Shown one piece after another: positions 11,991 to 23,640 of a DNA stretch of 64,000 bases; position 1 is the first letter of the stretch; each line of letters starts with the position of its first letter. The translations under genes and the position numbers were made by a program. This DNA comes from Sorex araneus (taxonomy: Eukaryota; Chordata; Mammalia; Eulipotyphla; Soricidae): assembly GCF_027595985.1 (NCBI RefSeq), contig NC_073313.1, forward strand, positions 100,117,552 to 100,181,551, given 5' to 3'. The notes below the pieces were generated by a model. It was not told the DNA's origin. It did not search any database and saw nothing but the letters and a program-made list of their open reading frames with translations.

Positions 11991-14900
11991 CTTTTTTTAA
12001 AAAAAATTTTATTAGTGAATCACCGTGAGGTACATTTACAAGCTTATGAACTTTCGTGTTTGCATTTCAGTCATACAGTGATTGTTTATCCATCCCTCCA
12101 ACAGTGCCCATTCTCCTCCACCAATATTCCCAGTATCCCTCCCACCACATCTACCTCATCCCCCAACACCCCACCCTGCCTCTGTAGCAGGGTATTTCCT
12201 TTTGTTCTCTCTCCTTTTGGATATTGTAGTTTGCAATAGAGGTATTGAGTGGCCATCATGTTCACTCTATAGTATACCTCGGCACACATCTTTCAACCCG
12301 AATGGGTCCTGCCAACATCCTCTATTTAGTGTTCCCTTCTCTATCTCAGCTACATTTTCCCCCAGCATGTGAGGTCAGTTTCCAAGCTGTGGAGCAAACC
12401 TCCTGGTCTTTATCTCTACTACTCTTGGTTAGTCTTGCATTCTGTTAACTTTATATTCCACAGCTGAGTGCAATCTTTATATGTATGTCTTTCTCTTTCT
12501 GACTCATTTCAGTTAACATGATACTTTCCATGTTGCTCCACTTAGATATAAGCAAATTTCATGACTTCATCTTTTCTAACAGCTGCATAGTATTCCATTG
12601 TGTAGATGTACCAAAGTTTCTTTAACCAGTCATCTTTTTGGGGGCACTCCATTTTTTTCCAGATTTTGGCTATAGTAAAGAGTGCTGCAATGAACATACA
12701 AATGTAATGTCATTTCTACTGTACCTTTGCTTCTCCAGGATATATTCCCAGGAATGGTATTGCTAGGCCAAATGGAGCTCAATTTGTAATTTTTTGAAAA
12801 GTGTCCATATTGTTTTCCAAAGGGGCTGGACCAGTCAGCATTCCCACCAGCAGTGTAGAAGGGTCCCTTTCTCTCCACATCCTCTCCAACAGCGGTTGCT
12901 TTTGTTCTTTTGGATGTGGGCCAGTGTCTGTGGTTTGAAATGATATCTCATTGTTATTTTAGTCTGCATCTCCCTGATGATTAGTGATGTGGAGCATTTT
13001 CTTGTGTATCTTTTAGCCATTTGGATATTTTCTTTGAGAAAATTTCTGTTCATTTCCACCCCCAGCCCCATTTTCTGATGCGGTTGGATTTTATCTTCTT
13101 GTAGAGTTCAACGAGTGCCTTGTACATCCTTGATATCAACCCCTTATTTGATGGGTATTAGGTGATTATCATTTCCCATTCTGTAGACTGTCTTTGTATT
13201 CTGGTCGCTGTATATTTTGAGGTGCAGAAGCTTCTCAGTTTAAGGTAGTCCCATTTGTTTATCTCCGTTTCCACTTGCTTGGTCAATGGTGTATTGCCTT
13301 TAAAGATACCTTTAGCTTCAATGTCATGGAGAGGTTTGCCAACCTTGTCTTCAATGTACCTGATGGATTCTGGTCTGATGTTGAGGTATTTAATCCATTT
13401 TGATCTGACTTTTGTGCATGGTGTAGGTAGAGGTCTGAGCCCATTCTTTCTAATGTAGATCTCCAGTTTTTCCAGGACCATTTGTTAAAGATGCTTACCT
13501 TGCTCCACTTCACATTTCTTGCTCTCTTATCAAAGGTTAGATGATCATATGTTTGAGGGTGTGTGTTGGGATATTCAACCCTGTTTCATTGGTCTGCGGC
13601 TCTTCTTTTGTTCCAGTACCATGCTCTTTTAATTATTACCGCTTTGTAGCAGAGTTTTAGGTTGGGGATGGTGATGCCTCCCATCTTCTTTTTCCCAAGA
13701 ATTGCTCTGGCTATTTGTGGGTATTTATTGTTCCATATGAATTTCAGGAGTGTTTTTTCCATTTCTTTGAAGAATGTCATGGGTATCCTTATAGGGATTG
13801 CATTAATTTGTATAATGCTTTGGGGAATATTACAATTTTGACAACATTAATTCTCCCAATGCATGAGCATGGGATATGTTTCCATTTCTTCATGTCCTCA
13901 TTTATTTCTTGAAGTAGCGTTTTGTAGTCTTAATTGTACAGGTCTTTTACCTCTTTAGTTAAGCTGATTCTGAGGTACTTGATTTTTTGAGGCATAATTG
14001 TGAAGGGGATTGCTTTTTTCTTGTCACTTTCTTCTCTCTTATTATTTGCATATATGAAGGCCATAGACTTTTGGGTATTGATTTTTGTAGCCTGCAACAT
14101 TATACAGGCTATATTGTTTCTAGGAGTTTCTTGGTACAGGTTTTAGGGTTCGCTAAATATAGTGTCATATCGTCTGCGAATAGTGAGCGCTTGCTTTCTT
14201 CCTTTCCTACCTTAATGCACTTAATATCTTTTTCTTGCCTAATCTCAATTGCAAGTACTTCCAGTGCTATGTTGAACAGAAGTGGTGAGAGTGGGCATCC
14301 TTGTGTCGTCCCTGATCTTAGAGGGAAGGCTTTTAGTTTTTCCCCATTGATGATGATACTTGTCATAGGCTTGTGGTAGATGGCTTTGACTATTATTGAG
14401 GAAAGTCCCTTCTATACCCATTTTGTTCAGAGTTTTCATCATAAACGGGTGCTGGATCTTGTCAAATGCTTTCTCTGCATCTGTTGATATGATTATATAT
14501 GACTATATGGCATTTATCTTTTCTTTCATTGATATGATGGATTATGTTGATTGATTTCCGAATGTTAAACCATCCTTGCATCCCCGGGACCAATCCCACA
14601 TAGTCGTGGTGTATGATCTTTTTGATGAGTTGTTGGATTCTATTTTCTAATATTATGTTGAGGATCTTTGCATCCGTGTTCATCAGTTTTATTTTTGTAG
14701 TGTCTTTCTTTGTTTGTGGTATTAGGGAGATATCTGCCTCATGGAAACTGTTTGGGATAGTTTCTGTTTCTTCAATTTCCTAGAAAAGCTTGAAAAGAAC
14801 TGGCAATGGGTCCTCTTTAAATGTTTGGAAGAGGGGCCGGAGCGATAGCACAGCGGGTAGGGCGTTTGCCTTGCACGCGGCCGACCCGGGTTCGATCCCC

Positions 14901-16016
14901 GGCATCCCATATGGTCCCCCAAGCACCGCCAGGAGTAGTTCCTGAGTGCAAAGCCAGGAGTAACCCCTGAGCATCGCTGGGTGTGACCCCAAAAAGCAAA
15001 AAAAATGTTTGGAAGAATTCACTAGTGAATCCATCTGGACCTGGGCTTTTGTTTTTTGGAAGAACTTTGATTACAGTTTCAATTTCTTTGATATTAATAG
15101 GTCTATTCAGGTATTCCAGACCTTCTTGCTTCAACTTTAGGAGATGATAGGAATCGAGAAATTTATCCACTTCTTCTAGATTCTCTTGTTTCATGGCATA
15201 CAGCTTTTCAAAGTAGTCTCTGATGATGTTTTGAATTTCTTTGGTTTCTGTTATGATGCCCCCCTTTTCATTTCTGATTCGGTTTATTAGGGTTCTCTCT
15301 CTTTCTTTGTGAGCCTTGAAAGTGGTTTATCAATCTTCTTTATTTTATCAAAGAACCAGCTCTTGGTTTCATTGATCTTTCGGATTGTTTTTTGGGATTT
15401 TATGTCCTTAATTTCTGCTCTAAGTTTTATTATTTCTTTCTTTCTGCCTGATTTGGGCTCCTTTTGTTGGTCATTTTCTAAGATCTTGAGCTGTGAAGTC
15501 AAGTTATCTATGTAGGCCCTTTCTTCCCTCCTGAGGAATGCTTGCAGAGCTATACATTTCCTCTTAACACGGCTTTAGCTGCGTCCCATAGGTTCTGGTA
15601 GCTCGTGTCTTCATTCTCATTTGTTTCCAGGTATCTTTGGATTTCTTCCTTGATTTCCTTCTTGACCCACTCGTTGTTCAACATTGAGTTGTTTAATTTC
15701 CAGGTGTTTGATTTGGTTCTGTGTTTCTATGCGTGATCAACTTTTATCTTCAGTGCATCGTGATCTGAAAAGATAGTTGATACAATTTCTATCTTCCTGA
15801 TTCTATTGAGGTATGTTTTTTAACTCAGCATGTGGTCTATTTTGGTATATGTGCTCCCGAATCGAGCATACACGTGTTCTATTTTGGAAAATGTTTCGCG
15901 TGCACTGGAAAAAAATATGTATTCTTTCTCTTTGGGATGCAAAACCCTGTATATATCTATTAGCCTCTCTCTTCTATCTCTTCCTTTAATGCTAGTGTTT
16001 CCTTGCTGAGTTTTAT
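11991..16016 (-). mobile_element. L1-A: 5'-truncated minus-strand L1 (3' UTR, most of ORF2)
   Basis: From the reversed tail at about 11,991 it runs through the 3' UTR and ORF2 C-terminus (about 12,560-13,080), the thumb and linker, and the reverse transcriptase: [20 protein letters not shown] and the catalytic FADDMTLYL lie within 14,109-14,366. It ends in the endonuclease domain at 16,016 (AAACTCAGCAAGGAAACAC in the sense direction). Reading frames are broken by several stops and shifts and by the SINE at 14,833. It abuts the A-rich 3' tail of L1-B, suggesting that it inserted into that tail. Confidence 0.85.
14833..15002 (+). mobile_element. Young SOR-type SINE in L1-A
   Basis: A near-consensus copy: A-box region GATAGCACAGCGGGTAGGGC, perfect B box GGTTCGATCCC, the body and a short A-tail. 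A perfect 14-bp duplication (AAATGTTTGGAAGA) lies at 14,819-14,832 and 15,003-15,016. One of the youngest insertions in the window. Confidence 0.97.
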
Positions 16017-18119
16017 TTTTTTATTATTATTATTTTTAATTAGTGAATCACCGTGGGCGTACCGTTACAGACTCACAAACTTTCATGCTTGTGTTTCAGT
16101 CATACAATGATCGAGTACCCATCCCTCCAACAGTGCCCATTTTCTACAACCAATGGTCCCAGTATCCCTCCCACCACCCACACTCTGTCCCCCGCAACCC
16201 AGCCAGCCTCTTTGGCAGGTCATTCCCTTTTGTTCTCACTGCATCTCTTTTTGGGTGTTGTGGTTTGCAGTAGAAGTATTAAGTGGCCATCATGTTTGGT
16301 CTCTAATCTACTTTCAGCCAGCCTCTCCCATCCAGAGTGGGCCCTCCTAGAACCCTTTACTTGGTGGTCCCTTCTCTATCTTCTCTATCTGAGCTGCCTT
16401 TTCTCCTAGCATGCGAGGCTGGCTTCTCAGCTGTGGAGTAATCCTCCTCTACTTATTTCTGCTGTTCTTGGGTGTTAGTCTCCCATTCTTTTACTTTACA
16501 TTCCACAAATGAGTGCAATCTTTCTATGGCTGTCCCTCTCTTTCTGACTCATTTCACTTAACATGATACTTTCCATGTTGCTCTAGGCACCTATATGCAA
16601 ATTGCATGACTTCATCTTTTCTAACAGCTGCATAGTATTTCATTGTGTAGATGTACCAAAATTTCTTTAACCAGTCATCTGTTCTAAGGCACTTGGGTTT
16701 TTTCCAGATTCTGTCTATTGTAAACAGAGCTGCAATGAACATGTAAGTGAAGATGTCATTTCTACTATACTTTTTTGTATCTCTGGGATATATTCCCAGA
16801 AGTGGTATTGCTGGGTCAAATGGGAGCTCAATTTCTAATTTTTTGAGAAGTGTCTGTACTATTTTCCAAAAGGGCTGAGCCATTCGCCATTCCCACAAGC
16901 AGTCTGTGCGTGGTTGACTTCTATCTTCAGTGCATCACTGTCTGCAAAGGTAGTTGATAAAATTTCTGTCCTCCTGATTTTACTGAGGTATGTTTTATGA
17001 CACAACACATCATCTATTTTGGAAAATGATCCATGTGCACTGGAAAAAAATGTGTATTCTTTCTTTTGGGGATGCAAAGCCCTGTATAGATCTATTAGCC
17101 TTCTCTCCTCTATCTCTTCCTTCAAAGCCAGTGTTTCCTTGCTGAATTTTAATCTTGCAGCTCTATCTGGATGTGATAGGGCAGTGTTGAAGTCTCCAAC
17201 TACTATTGTGTTGTTAATAATGCCCCTGTTAAAGTCTGGTAGGAGTTGTTTTAATTATTTGGCTGGTCCCTCATTAGGTACTTACATGTTTAGGAGTGTG
17301 ATTTCTTCCTTCTGTACATATCCCTTGACTAGTAAAAATTGGCCCTCACTGTCCCTTCTAATCTTTTTAAACCTGAAATCTATGTTTTGGATACTAGTAT
17401 GGCCACCCCGGATTTTTTTGAGGGAGTTGTTTGCTTGCAGGATTGTTTTCCATCCTTTGACTTTGAGTCTGTGTTTATTCTGACTGTTCAGATGTGTTTC
17501 TTATAGGCAGCAGAATGTTGGGTTCAGTTTCTGAATCCATTTTGCCATTCTGTGTCTCTTAATTAGTGCATTTAGACCATTGACATTGATGGAGATTATT
17601 GTCATGGGTTTTGTTCCGTCTTTCTGTAGGGTTTTGTTGTGTATGTCAGGTTTTTTCTTGTCTTAGTCCTTCTTTTAAGTTTGGTTTTGAGTCTATGAAG
17701 TTCCTGAGCTGTTGTTTATCCATGAAATAGTGTTTCGTTCCTTCAAGTTTGAGTGAGAGTTTAGCTGGATAAAGTATTCTTGGTGATGTGTTCATTTCAT
17801 TGAGTTTATTCACTATATCCCACCATTGTCTTTGGGCTTGGAGGGTTTTCTCTGATAAGTCTGCTATACATCTAAGGGGTGCTCATTGTATGTTATTTCC
17901 TTCTTTGACTTTGCTGCTTGCAGTATTGTGTCTCTATCTGTGGCATCCAGATCTGTGAATGTGACTATCTGTGACTATATGTCTTGGAGTCTTTTTACTA
18001 GGATCTCTTTTAGCTCAAACTCTTCGGGCACCTTGGATCTGGATGCCTGCATTCTCCAGCTCTAGGAACATTTCAGCAATGATACTTTTAACTGTGGCTT
18101 TATCATTGAAGTTGTCTCC

Positions 18120-18605
18120 CTATCCTGGTACACCAATGATTCTAATGTTGTTCCTCTTGAAGTCATCCCCTAGGTCTCTGATTCGCAAGAGAGCTATTTT
18201 GAGGTCTTTTCTCATTGCTTGTTGTTGTCTGTAAGCTTCCTGCAGCTCATCTTCAAGCTCACTGATTCTGTCTTCAGCTGTAGCCATTCTACTATTTAGG
18301 GCACCCGTTACGTTTTTAATTTCATCTACAGAATCCTTTATTCGTGACACTTCTTCTTGTACCTTTTCTATTTTTGCTCTCTTTTCTTCCCGTATTTTCT
18401 CAGCTGTCCGTTCCATTGTTTCTTTCATGTCCTTCTTTAGTTTGCTGGGTGTCTGTTGAAATGTTTCTTTGAGTTTATTGAACATTTTCAACATTTCATC
18501 ACTGAATTCTTTATTGGAGAGATCGTATTTGCGGGTAATGCTTGTTGAGGCGTCTGGACACTTTTCATCATCTACTTTTGTTGGGGACTTCTGCTGTTTC
18601 TTCAT
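18120..18605 (-). pseudogene. L1 ORF1 (RNA-binding chaperone) 5' half, open for 161 codons
   Basis: The protein starts MKKQQKSPTK and contains a long charged coiled coil (about residues 40-135, heptads such as AEKIREEKRAKIEKVQEEV), then RNNIRIIGVPG, the known start of the ORF1p RRM. An in-frame stop follows at 18,117-18,119; the RRM and C-terminal domain continue in decayed form to about 17,646. ORF1p trimerises through the coiled coil and coats L1 RNA. Pseudogenic here. Confidence 0.9.
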
Positions 18606-19262
18606 GTTTTTGAGGTAGTATGTTCATGGGACCTTCCAGTTCGCTATGAGTATTTCCCTCTAGTTGTGAGAAAGGGTTCTGGATGAGCTCGGTCAATGGT
18701 GGTCATCTTTTCCCCCTTCTAGAGTTTCACCTTCCTCTCAGGTGCTCTTCAGCAACTTATTTGAGGTATCTAGTGAAGCTTCAGAGGATGTGTTCTTTAA
18801 TATTAGACTTGTAGAGATTCTTGTCATGCTAGTATTCCGGTTCAATAGGAATAGGCTACTAGACTATTGGCCTAATGCGTTTGTGATGGCCAGGATATTG
18901 TCCCGAGAATTAAGTGATGGAGTTGAAGATGTGAGTCCAGAGTGCCAGGAAAGGGAAAAATAACTGCGGTCTAGTGAGCTGCCATGTGCCCCAAAATAGG
19001 CCACACCCACTTATGCGGAGGCCACGCCCACTGCTGCAAAGTAGGTGGGGTGCCAGCTGGGAGTCGCACACTTGGGACGGGAAGCAAAGCCTCAGTCCTG
19101 GAGAACAGTGTACACAGGTGCATGGGGTGGCAGCCTGGGAAGCAGAGGCAAGGAAGGCTCTGATTTCGAGGACGCGGGTATGGGGTGGGCAGCCGGGATC
19201 CTTGACTAACCTGGGGACAAAGAGCAAAGCTGTGGCCCTGGAGAACGGCACACACTTGATAC
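18606..19262 (-). promoter_or_regulatory. L1-B 5' UTR with about 140-bp monomer-like repeats
   Basis: This GC-richer segment lies upstream of ORF1. Two diverged units carry AGCAAAGC...CCTGGAGAAC (around 19,084-19,116 and 19,224-19,256), spaced 140 bp apart. L1 promoters in several mammals are built of tandem monomers, so these may be monomers of the shrew L1 promoter. Confidence 0.6.
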
Positions 19263-19749
19263 AGCAATTCTAAGTTTTGGTATTTATCCCAAAGGCCCAA
19301 AACACTCTCAAAAAAGGTATTTGCACTCCTGTATTGATTGTAGCACTATATGCAATAGCCAAAATCTGAAACAGCCCAAGTGTCTGAAGAACAGATGAAT
19401 AGATACAAAAAAATAGTACATATAGACAATTGAATACTGCTCAGCTATAAGAAAACATAAACTCATCCAATATGTGATTACATGGAGGGATCTGGAGAGT
19501 ATCATGCTGAGTGAAGTTAGTCAGGAGAGGGATAGAAACAGAATAATACTCTCATATGTTATTCCCTTAATTGGAAGAATATCATTGTATGGGGAGTGGA
19601 GCGATTGGGGAGGGATATAGGAGGGGATGCTGGGACATAGTGGAGGAAAGCTGACACTCTGATGAAGGATATGGTTTTAGAATATCTTTTGTATGAATCC
19701 CTACCATTATGAGTATTGTAAATCACAGTGCCTAAAATAAAATTAACTG

Positions 19750-20060
19750 AAAACTTCCAGAACCCAGCCGCAACCATGTTTAAGACCACTCTCCACATGC
19801 TCGGATGAGCCTCACGCATGAAGGAACCGGCAGAGGAACACAGGTATGTGGGACCCATGACTGAGATCTCCAAGCCTGCTCAGATTGGGATTGTGCTTCC
19901 TCCACCCAGATCCCCAGTTTTCCAGTAGCTTGGCAGTCACACCCACAAACTGCCCCCCAGAGCTGTGTAATTCCATCAACAGCCAAGACCCGGATACTAT
20001 AAAACAAAGCTCCTGGAAGAGAGTGACGCAGTATTTCTTGTAGCATGCAGCCAGAGCAGC
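19750..20060 (+). repeat. Unclassified interspersed repeat with TATAAAA (copy 1)
   Basis: It contains TCTCCACATGCTCGGATGAG, GAGATCTCCAAGCCTGCTC, CCAGATCCCC...TTTTCCAGTAG, GCAGTCACACCCACAAACT and ACTATAAAACAAAGCTCCTG in that order. The same blocks recur at 50,470-50,690 and, more diverged, at 61,600-61,815; the first block recurs inverted at 22,030-22,140. It has no coding frame. The TATAAAA and its order of blocks would suit an LTR or a Pol II promoter, but termini are not clear. Confidence 0.6.
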
Positions 20061-20344
20061 TGCAACCTCTTATAGTCTAGCCCACTGATGTACCTAAAGC
20101 AGCAAGCATGTGTTTGGTTTTAATATACTTGCTTATATTCTCTTATATATGGACTTAAAGTGCCCCAGAATGAAAACAGCAAACTTTACACACTTCCCTC
20201 TTATTGTGGTGAGAATATGCTTGCTGGTTGGGTGGATGTTTGAATATTATCTGTAATGAACTATTGCAAACTAATTTATGAGAATAAAATGTATAAAAAT
20301 CGCAAAACAAATTAAATTAAAATAAATCTAAAAGTGTGGCAATA

Positions 20345-21036
20345 CAGAATCTAGAAAAAACCCGAATGCCCCAGAACGGATGACTGGTTGAGGAAACTTT
20401 GGTACATCTATACAATGGAATACTATGCAGCTGTTAGAAAAAAGGAGGTCATGAATTTTGTAGTTAAGTGGATCGGCATGAAAAGTTTCATGCTGAGTGA
20501 AATGAGTCAGAAAGAGAGAGACAGACATAGAAAGATTGCACTCATCTATGGTATATAGAATAACAGAGTGGGAGACTAACACCCAAGAACTATAGAAATA
20601 AATACCAGGAGGTTGACTCCATGGCTTGGAGGCTGGCCTCACATTCTGGGGAAAGGGCAACTCAGAGAAGGGATCACCAACTATAATGTAGTCGAAGGCC
20701 ATGCGGGGGAAGGGAGTTGCGGGCTGAATGAGGGCTAGAAACTGAGTACAGTGGCCACTCAACACCTTTATTGCAAACCACAACAGCTAATTAGAGAGAG
20801 AGAACAGAAGGGAATGCCCTGCCACAGTGGCAGTGTGGGGTGGGGGGGGAGATGGGATTGGGGAGGGTGGGAGGGATGCTGGGTTTACTGGTGGTGGAGA
20901 ATGGGCACTGGTGAAGGGATGGGTTCCCGAACTTTGTATGAGGGAAGTATAAGCACAAAAGTGTATAAATCTGTAACTGTACCCTCACGGTGATTCACTA
21001 ATTAAAAATAAATTAAAAAATAAATAAATAAAAAAA
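20345..21036 (+). mobile_element. 5'-truncated L1 3' end with 16-bp target-site duplication
   Basis: It starts in the ORF2 C-terminus (AGAACGGATGACTGGTTGAG), passes through a 3' UTR of the same subfamily as L1-A and L1-B (GATTCACTAATTAAAAATAA) and ends in an A-rich tail. A perfect duplication of TAAAAGTGTGGCAATA lies at 20,329-20,344 and 21,037-21,052. Confidence 0.95.
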
Positions 21037-21814
21037 TAAAAGTGTGGCAATAGCAAGTGATGGCCAGCAGGCGGAGCACTGATAACTGTAAAACAATGCA
21101 ATAATGCTGTAAATTGGTGTATGCCATGGGGAAAATTAAGTCATTAGAAACCTAGACATCATCTAGCAATATCAAAGGAGCCCGTGTCTTATAAACCAGA
21201 AATTTTGCTCTTATGAAAATATACCCGAGGCAGCCATATTCATGTAAACTGAAAAGAATATTCATGGTCATAGTGCTCTGTAATGTCAATACATAACATT
21301 ACAAAACATAATACAAAAATAAGAGTGAAATAATCAAACAACAATGATACCATTACAATAGCAAAAAAAAATCATAGCACTGACAATACCAAATGGTGAT
21401 GAGAAATTGGAGCAGCAGAAACTCTCATTCACTTTTTTTGGAATGCAAAATCTAACCAAAGAAGAAAATTTGGCAGTTTGGGGAGAGGTGTTTTGAGCCA
21501 CACCTGTTCAGGGCTTACTCTTGGTTCTGTGTGCAGGGATCACCCCTGATAGTGTTTGCTGTTCTATCTCTCCACCCCTCCTTATTTGGTCATTTATATA
21601 AAATTAAATATGTTTACCATATAATTCAATTCCTTGGTACTTATCTAAAGTAGTTCGCAATGTATGTACATAAGAAAACATGCACAATTGTTTATAATAG
21701 TTACTCATAACTCCCCAAACTTGAAAGCAATCAAGATGCCTTTCAGTAGGTGAATGAATAAATAAACCATGGTACATTCAGACACTAAAATATTATTTAG
21801 TGTTAAAGGGAGAT

Positions 21815-21985
21815 GATGGACTGGAGTCCTAGTTCGTCAGGTAAAGCCTTGGATAAAGCAGACCCATGTTCAATTCCTGGCACCGCATATTGTCCCTTGA
21901 GCTTGGTAGGAGTGATCCCTGAGCATAGAGCCATGGGTAAGTTCTGAGGACCACAGGATATGGCCCTCAAACACAAAAATAGCTA
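21815..21985 (+). mobile_element. Old SOR-type SINE
   Basis: A diverged head (GACTGGAGTCCTAGTTCGTC), then GTTCAATTCCTGGCACCGCA, GAGTGATCCCTGAGCATAGA and a short A-rich end. Older than the poly(A)-rich copies. Confidence 0.7.
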
Positions 21986-22029
21986 TAAAGCCATAGAAAG
22001 ATACTGAGTAATTTTTAAAAAATTGATCC

Positions 22030-22440
22030 CGCACACCTGGGTTTCTCTGCCAGTCCCTTCATGCTTGAGGCTCATCCGAGCATGTGGAGAGTAGCCATGA
22101 GCATGGCTGTGACTGGGTTCTAGAGGTTTTCAGTCGTGCAATTTCGTATTGTCTAGTTCTCACTCTCGGAGAACTCGGCAAGCTACCGAGAGTATCCTGC
22201 CCTCACAGGAGAGCCTGGCAAACTCCCTGTGGCGTATTTGATATGCCCAAAACAATGATGGGTAACGATGATGGGTCTCATTCCGCTGACCCTGAAAGAG
22301 CCTCCAATGTGGCACCTTTGGGAAGCACAAGTTAAGAGAGAGGCTGCTAAAATCTCAGGGCTAGGACAAATGGAGACGTTACTGGCACCCACTTGAGCAA
22401 ATCAATGAACAACGGGATGACAGTGATACAGTGATACATA
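22030..22440 (+). mobile_element. Composite: inverted piece of unclassified repeat plus second-lineage SINE (long subtype)
   Basis: 22,030-22,140 is the reverse complement of the start of the repeat at 19,752-19,855. It is followed by the second-lineage SINE body (GGAGAACTCGGCAAGCTACC, GATATGCC, GAGCCTCCAATGTGGCACC) and tail AACGGGATGACAGTGATACA. The tRNA-like head is absent. Confidence 0.65.
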
Positions 22441-22592
22441 ATATAAAGCAAAGGGCCATTTGTAAAGGCTAAACATTGCATGATTACAATTGCATGACTG
22501 GAAAAGACAAAGTTATGAAGGCATTAAAAATGTGAAGTTTCACAGAATGAATAAACAGAGCACAGAGGATTTTAGGGGTAGAGGAAAGCCAC

Positions 22593-22642
22593 ACTGTATG
22601 ACACTGTAACTCTAGATACTGTATGACACTGTAACTCTAGAT
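22593..22642. repeat. Perfect 25-bp tandem duplication
   Basis: The unit starting ACTGTATGACACTGTAACTC occurs twice back to back (22,593-22,617 and 22,618-22,642) within the ancient L1M. The identical copies indicate a recent slippage event. Confidence 0.95.
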
Positions 22643-22969
22643 ACATGATATTCTACATTTATCCAATCCAAACCCATAGAAATAGAATAAAAATATTCAC
22701 AAAGGTGAACTATGGACTATGAGTGATAATAATTACCAATAAATTTCATCAAGCATAACAAATGCACCACTCTGGACAGGGATATAGGTAGTGAGGGAAG
22801 CTATTTCTTTGTATGAGCAGAGAGTATCTTCTTTTCAAATTTGTTATAAAACTAAAATTGCTCCAAAAGCTGATTTTAAAAGCAAATTCATCATAAATTT
22901 TTAAAATTAAATTTGTATAGGTACTGGCAACAACATGCTAAGACTTACAAATAAAGTGGATGAATGAGT

Positions 22970-23140
22970 TGGGGGCGGAGTAATAATACAGTGGCTTGGG
23001 CATTTATCTTACTCGTGCCTGACCTGGATTCAACTGCCGGCATCCGATATAGTCCCCCAAGCATTACAAGGAGTAATTTCTGAATGCAAAGCCAGGAGTA
23101 ATCCCTGAACATCGCTGGATGTGACCCAAAAAGCCGAAAG
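22970..23140 (+). mobile_element. SOR-type SINE, diverged
   Basis: A recognisable head (GGGGGCGGAGTAATAATACA), B-box relic, CCGGCATCCGATATAGTCCC and ACATCGCTGGATGTGACCCA, then an A-rich end. Confidence 0.85.
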
Positions 23141-23249
23141 AAAAAAGAACATATTCACACTTCTAGGTACATATAGTACATAAAATTTAATTATCTGCAA
23201 AATAAACTTGTATAGTAGTTTAGGAATGCTTAAATGAAAAATTAGGACA

Positions 23250-23640
23250 ATTGAATACTGCTCAGCTATAAGAAAACAGTCAGAATAAGAAGGGAACAAA
23301 ATGACAATAATAGATGGAAATAATCACGTTGGACAGGAATTGAGTGTTAAAAGTAGGTAAAGTGATTCCTGATAACCTTTCAGTCTCTGTCTTGCAAACC
23401 GCAATGTCCAAAAGGAAGAGAGAGAGAGGGAGAGAAAGTGAGAGAGAAGGGAAGCACCTGACACAGAGGCAGAATGGGGAGTGGAAGGGGAGTGATAGGA
23501 GGGAAACTGGGGACACTGGTGCTGGGAAACGTACACTGGTGGAGGGATGGGTGTTGGAACACTGTATGACTGAAACCTAATCATGAAACAGCTTTGTAAG
23601 AGTCTATCTCAAAGTGGTTAAATTAAAAAATTAAAAAGAA
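23250..23640 (+). mobile_element. L1 3' end fragment
   Basis: It starts with ACAATTGAATACTGCTCAGC (also at 19,421) and then runs through a 3' UTR with GGAGGGATGGGTGTTGGAAC and ends AAATTAAAAAATTAAAAAG. It is of an older subfamily related to 38,050-38,330. Confidence 0.75.

Larger units (their letters stand above)
16017..19262 (-). mobile_element. L1-B: minus-strand L1 with 5' UTR, ORF1 and an internally deleted ORF2
   Basis: In the sense direction: a 5' UTR with repeat units (19,262-18,606), ORF1 (18,605 to about 17,646), ORF2 from an ATG at 17,605 (MTIISINVNGLNALIKRHRM) through the endonuclease domain (GDFNTALS visible), then a jump near 16,906 straight to the ORF2 C-terminal region and 3' UTR, ending in an ATTAAAAATAATAATAA tail at about 16,018. 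The reverse transcriptase is missing. The endonuclease segment at 16,907-17,150 overlaps, with roughly 85% similarity by eye, the 5' end of L1-A at 15,725-16,010. Confidence 0.85.
11512..19745 (+). mobile_element. Old plus-strand L1 split by a 7.3-kb L1 nest
   Basis: The left part (11,512-11,990) has ORF2 C-terminal sequence with AAGCATATGAAAAAATGCTC and ACAGTGAGACACC-type text; the right part (about 19,263-19,745) resumes with TATTTATCCCAAAGGCC, continues through ACAATTGAATACTGCTCAG and ends with a 3' UTR and AAAATAAAATTAA tail. The two parts abut when 11,991-19,262 is removed. A diverged duplication (AGCGATTCT at 11,982-11,990; AGCAATTCT on the right) marks the insertion. Confidence 0.8.
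21330..22960 (+). mobile_element. Ancient L1M 3' end shared with other placental mammals, interrupted by SINEs
   Basis: 21,340-21,465 and 21,620-21,810 resemble the L1 ORF2 end (CCATGGTACATTCAGACACT). 22,450-22,900 resembles the 3' UTR of old eutherian L1M elements, with ACATTTATCCAATCC..AACCCATAGAA, GGACTATGAGTGATAATAA and CAAATGCACCACTCTGG. It is split by SINEs near 21,485-21,590 (minus), 21,815-21,985 (plus) and 22,030-22,440. Recognition rests on remembered consensus text. Confidence 0.65.

Noticed and set aside
12015-12448. Plus-strand frames of 67-96 codons
   Set aside because: They are antisense to the L1-A 3' UTR and have no protein character.
14833-15002. tRNA gene signals (A and B boxes)
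   Set aside because: They belong to SINE heads followed by SINE bodies and A-tails with flanking duplications; no sequence here folds into a complete tRNA.
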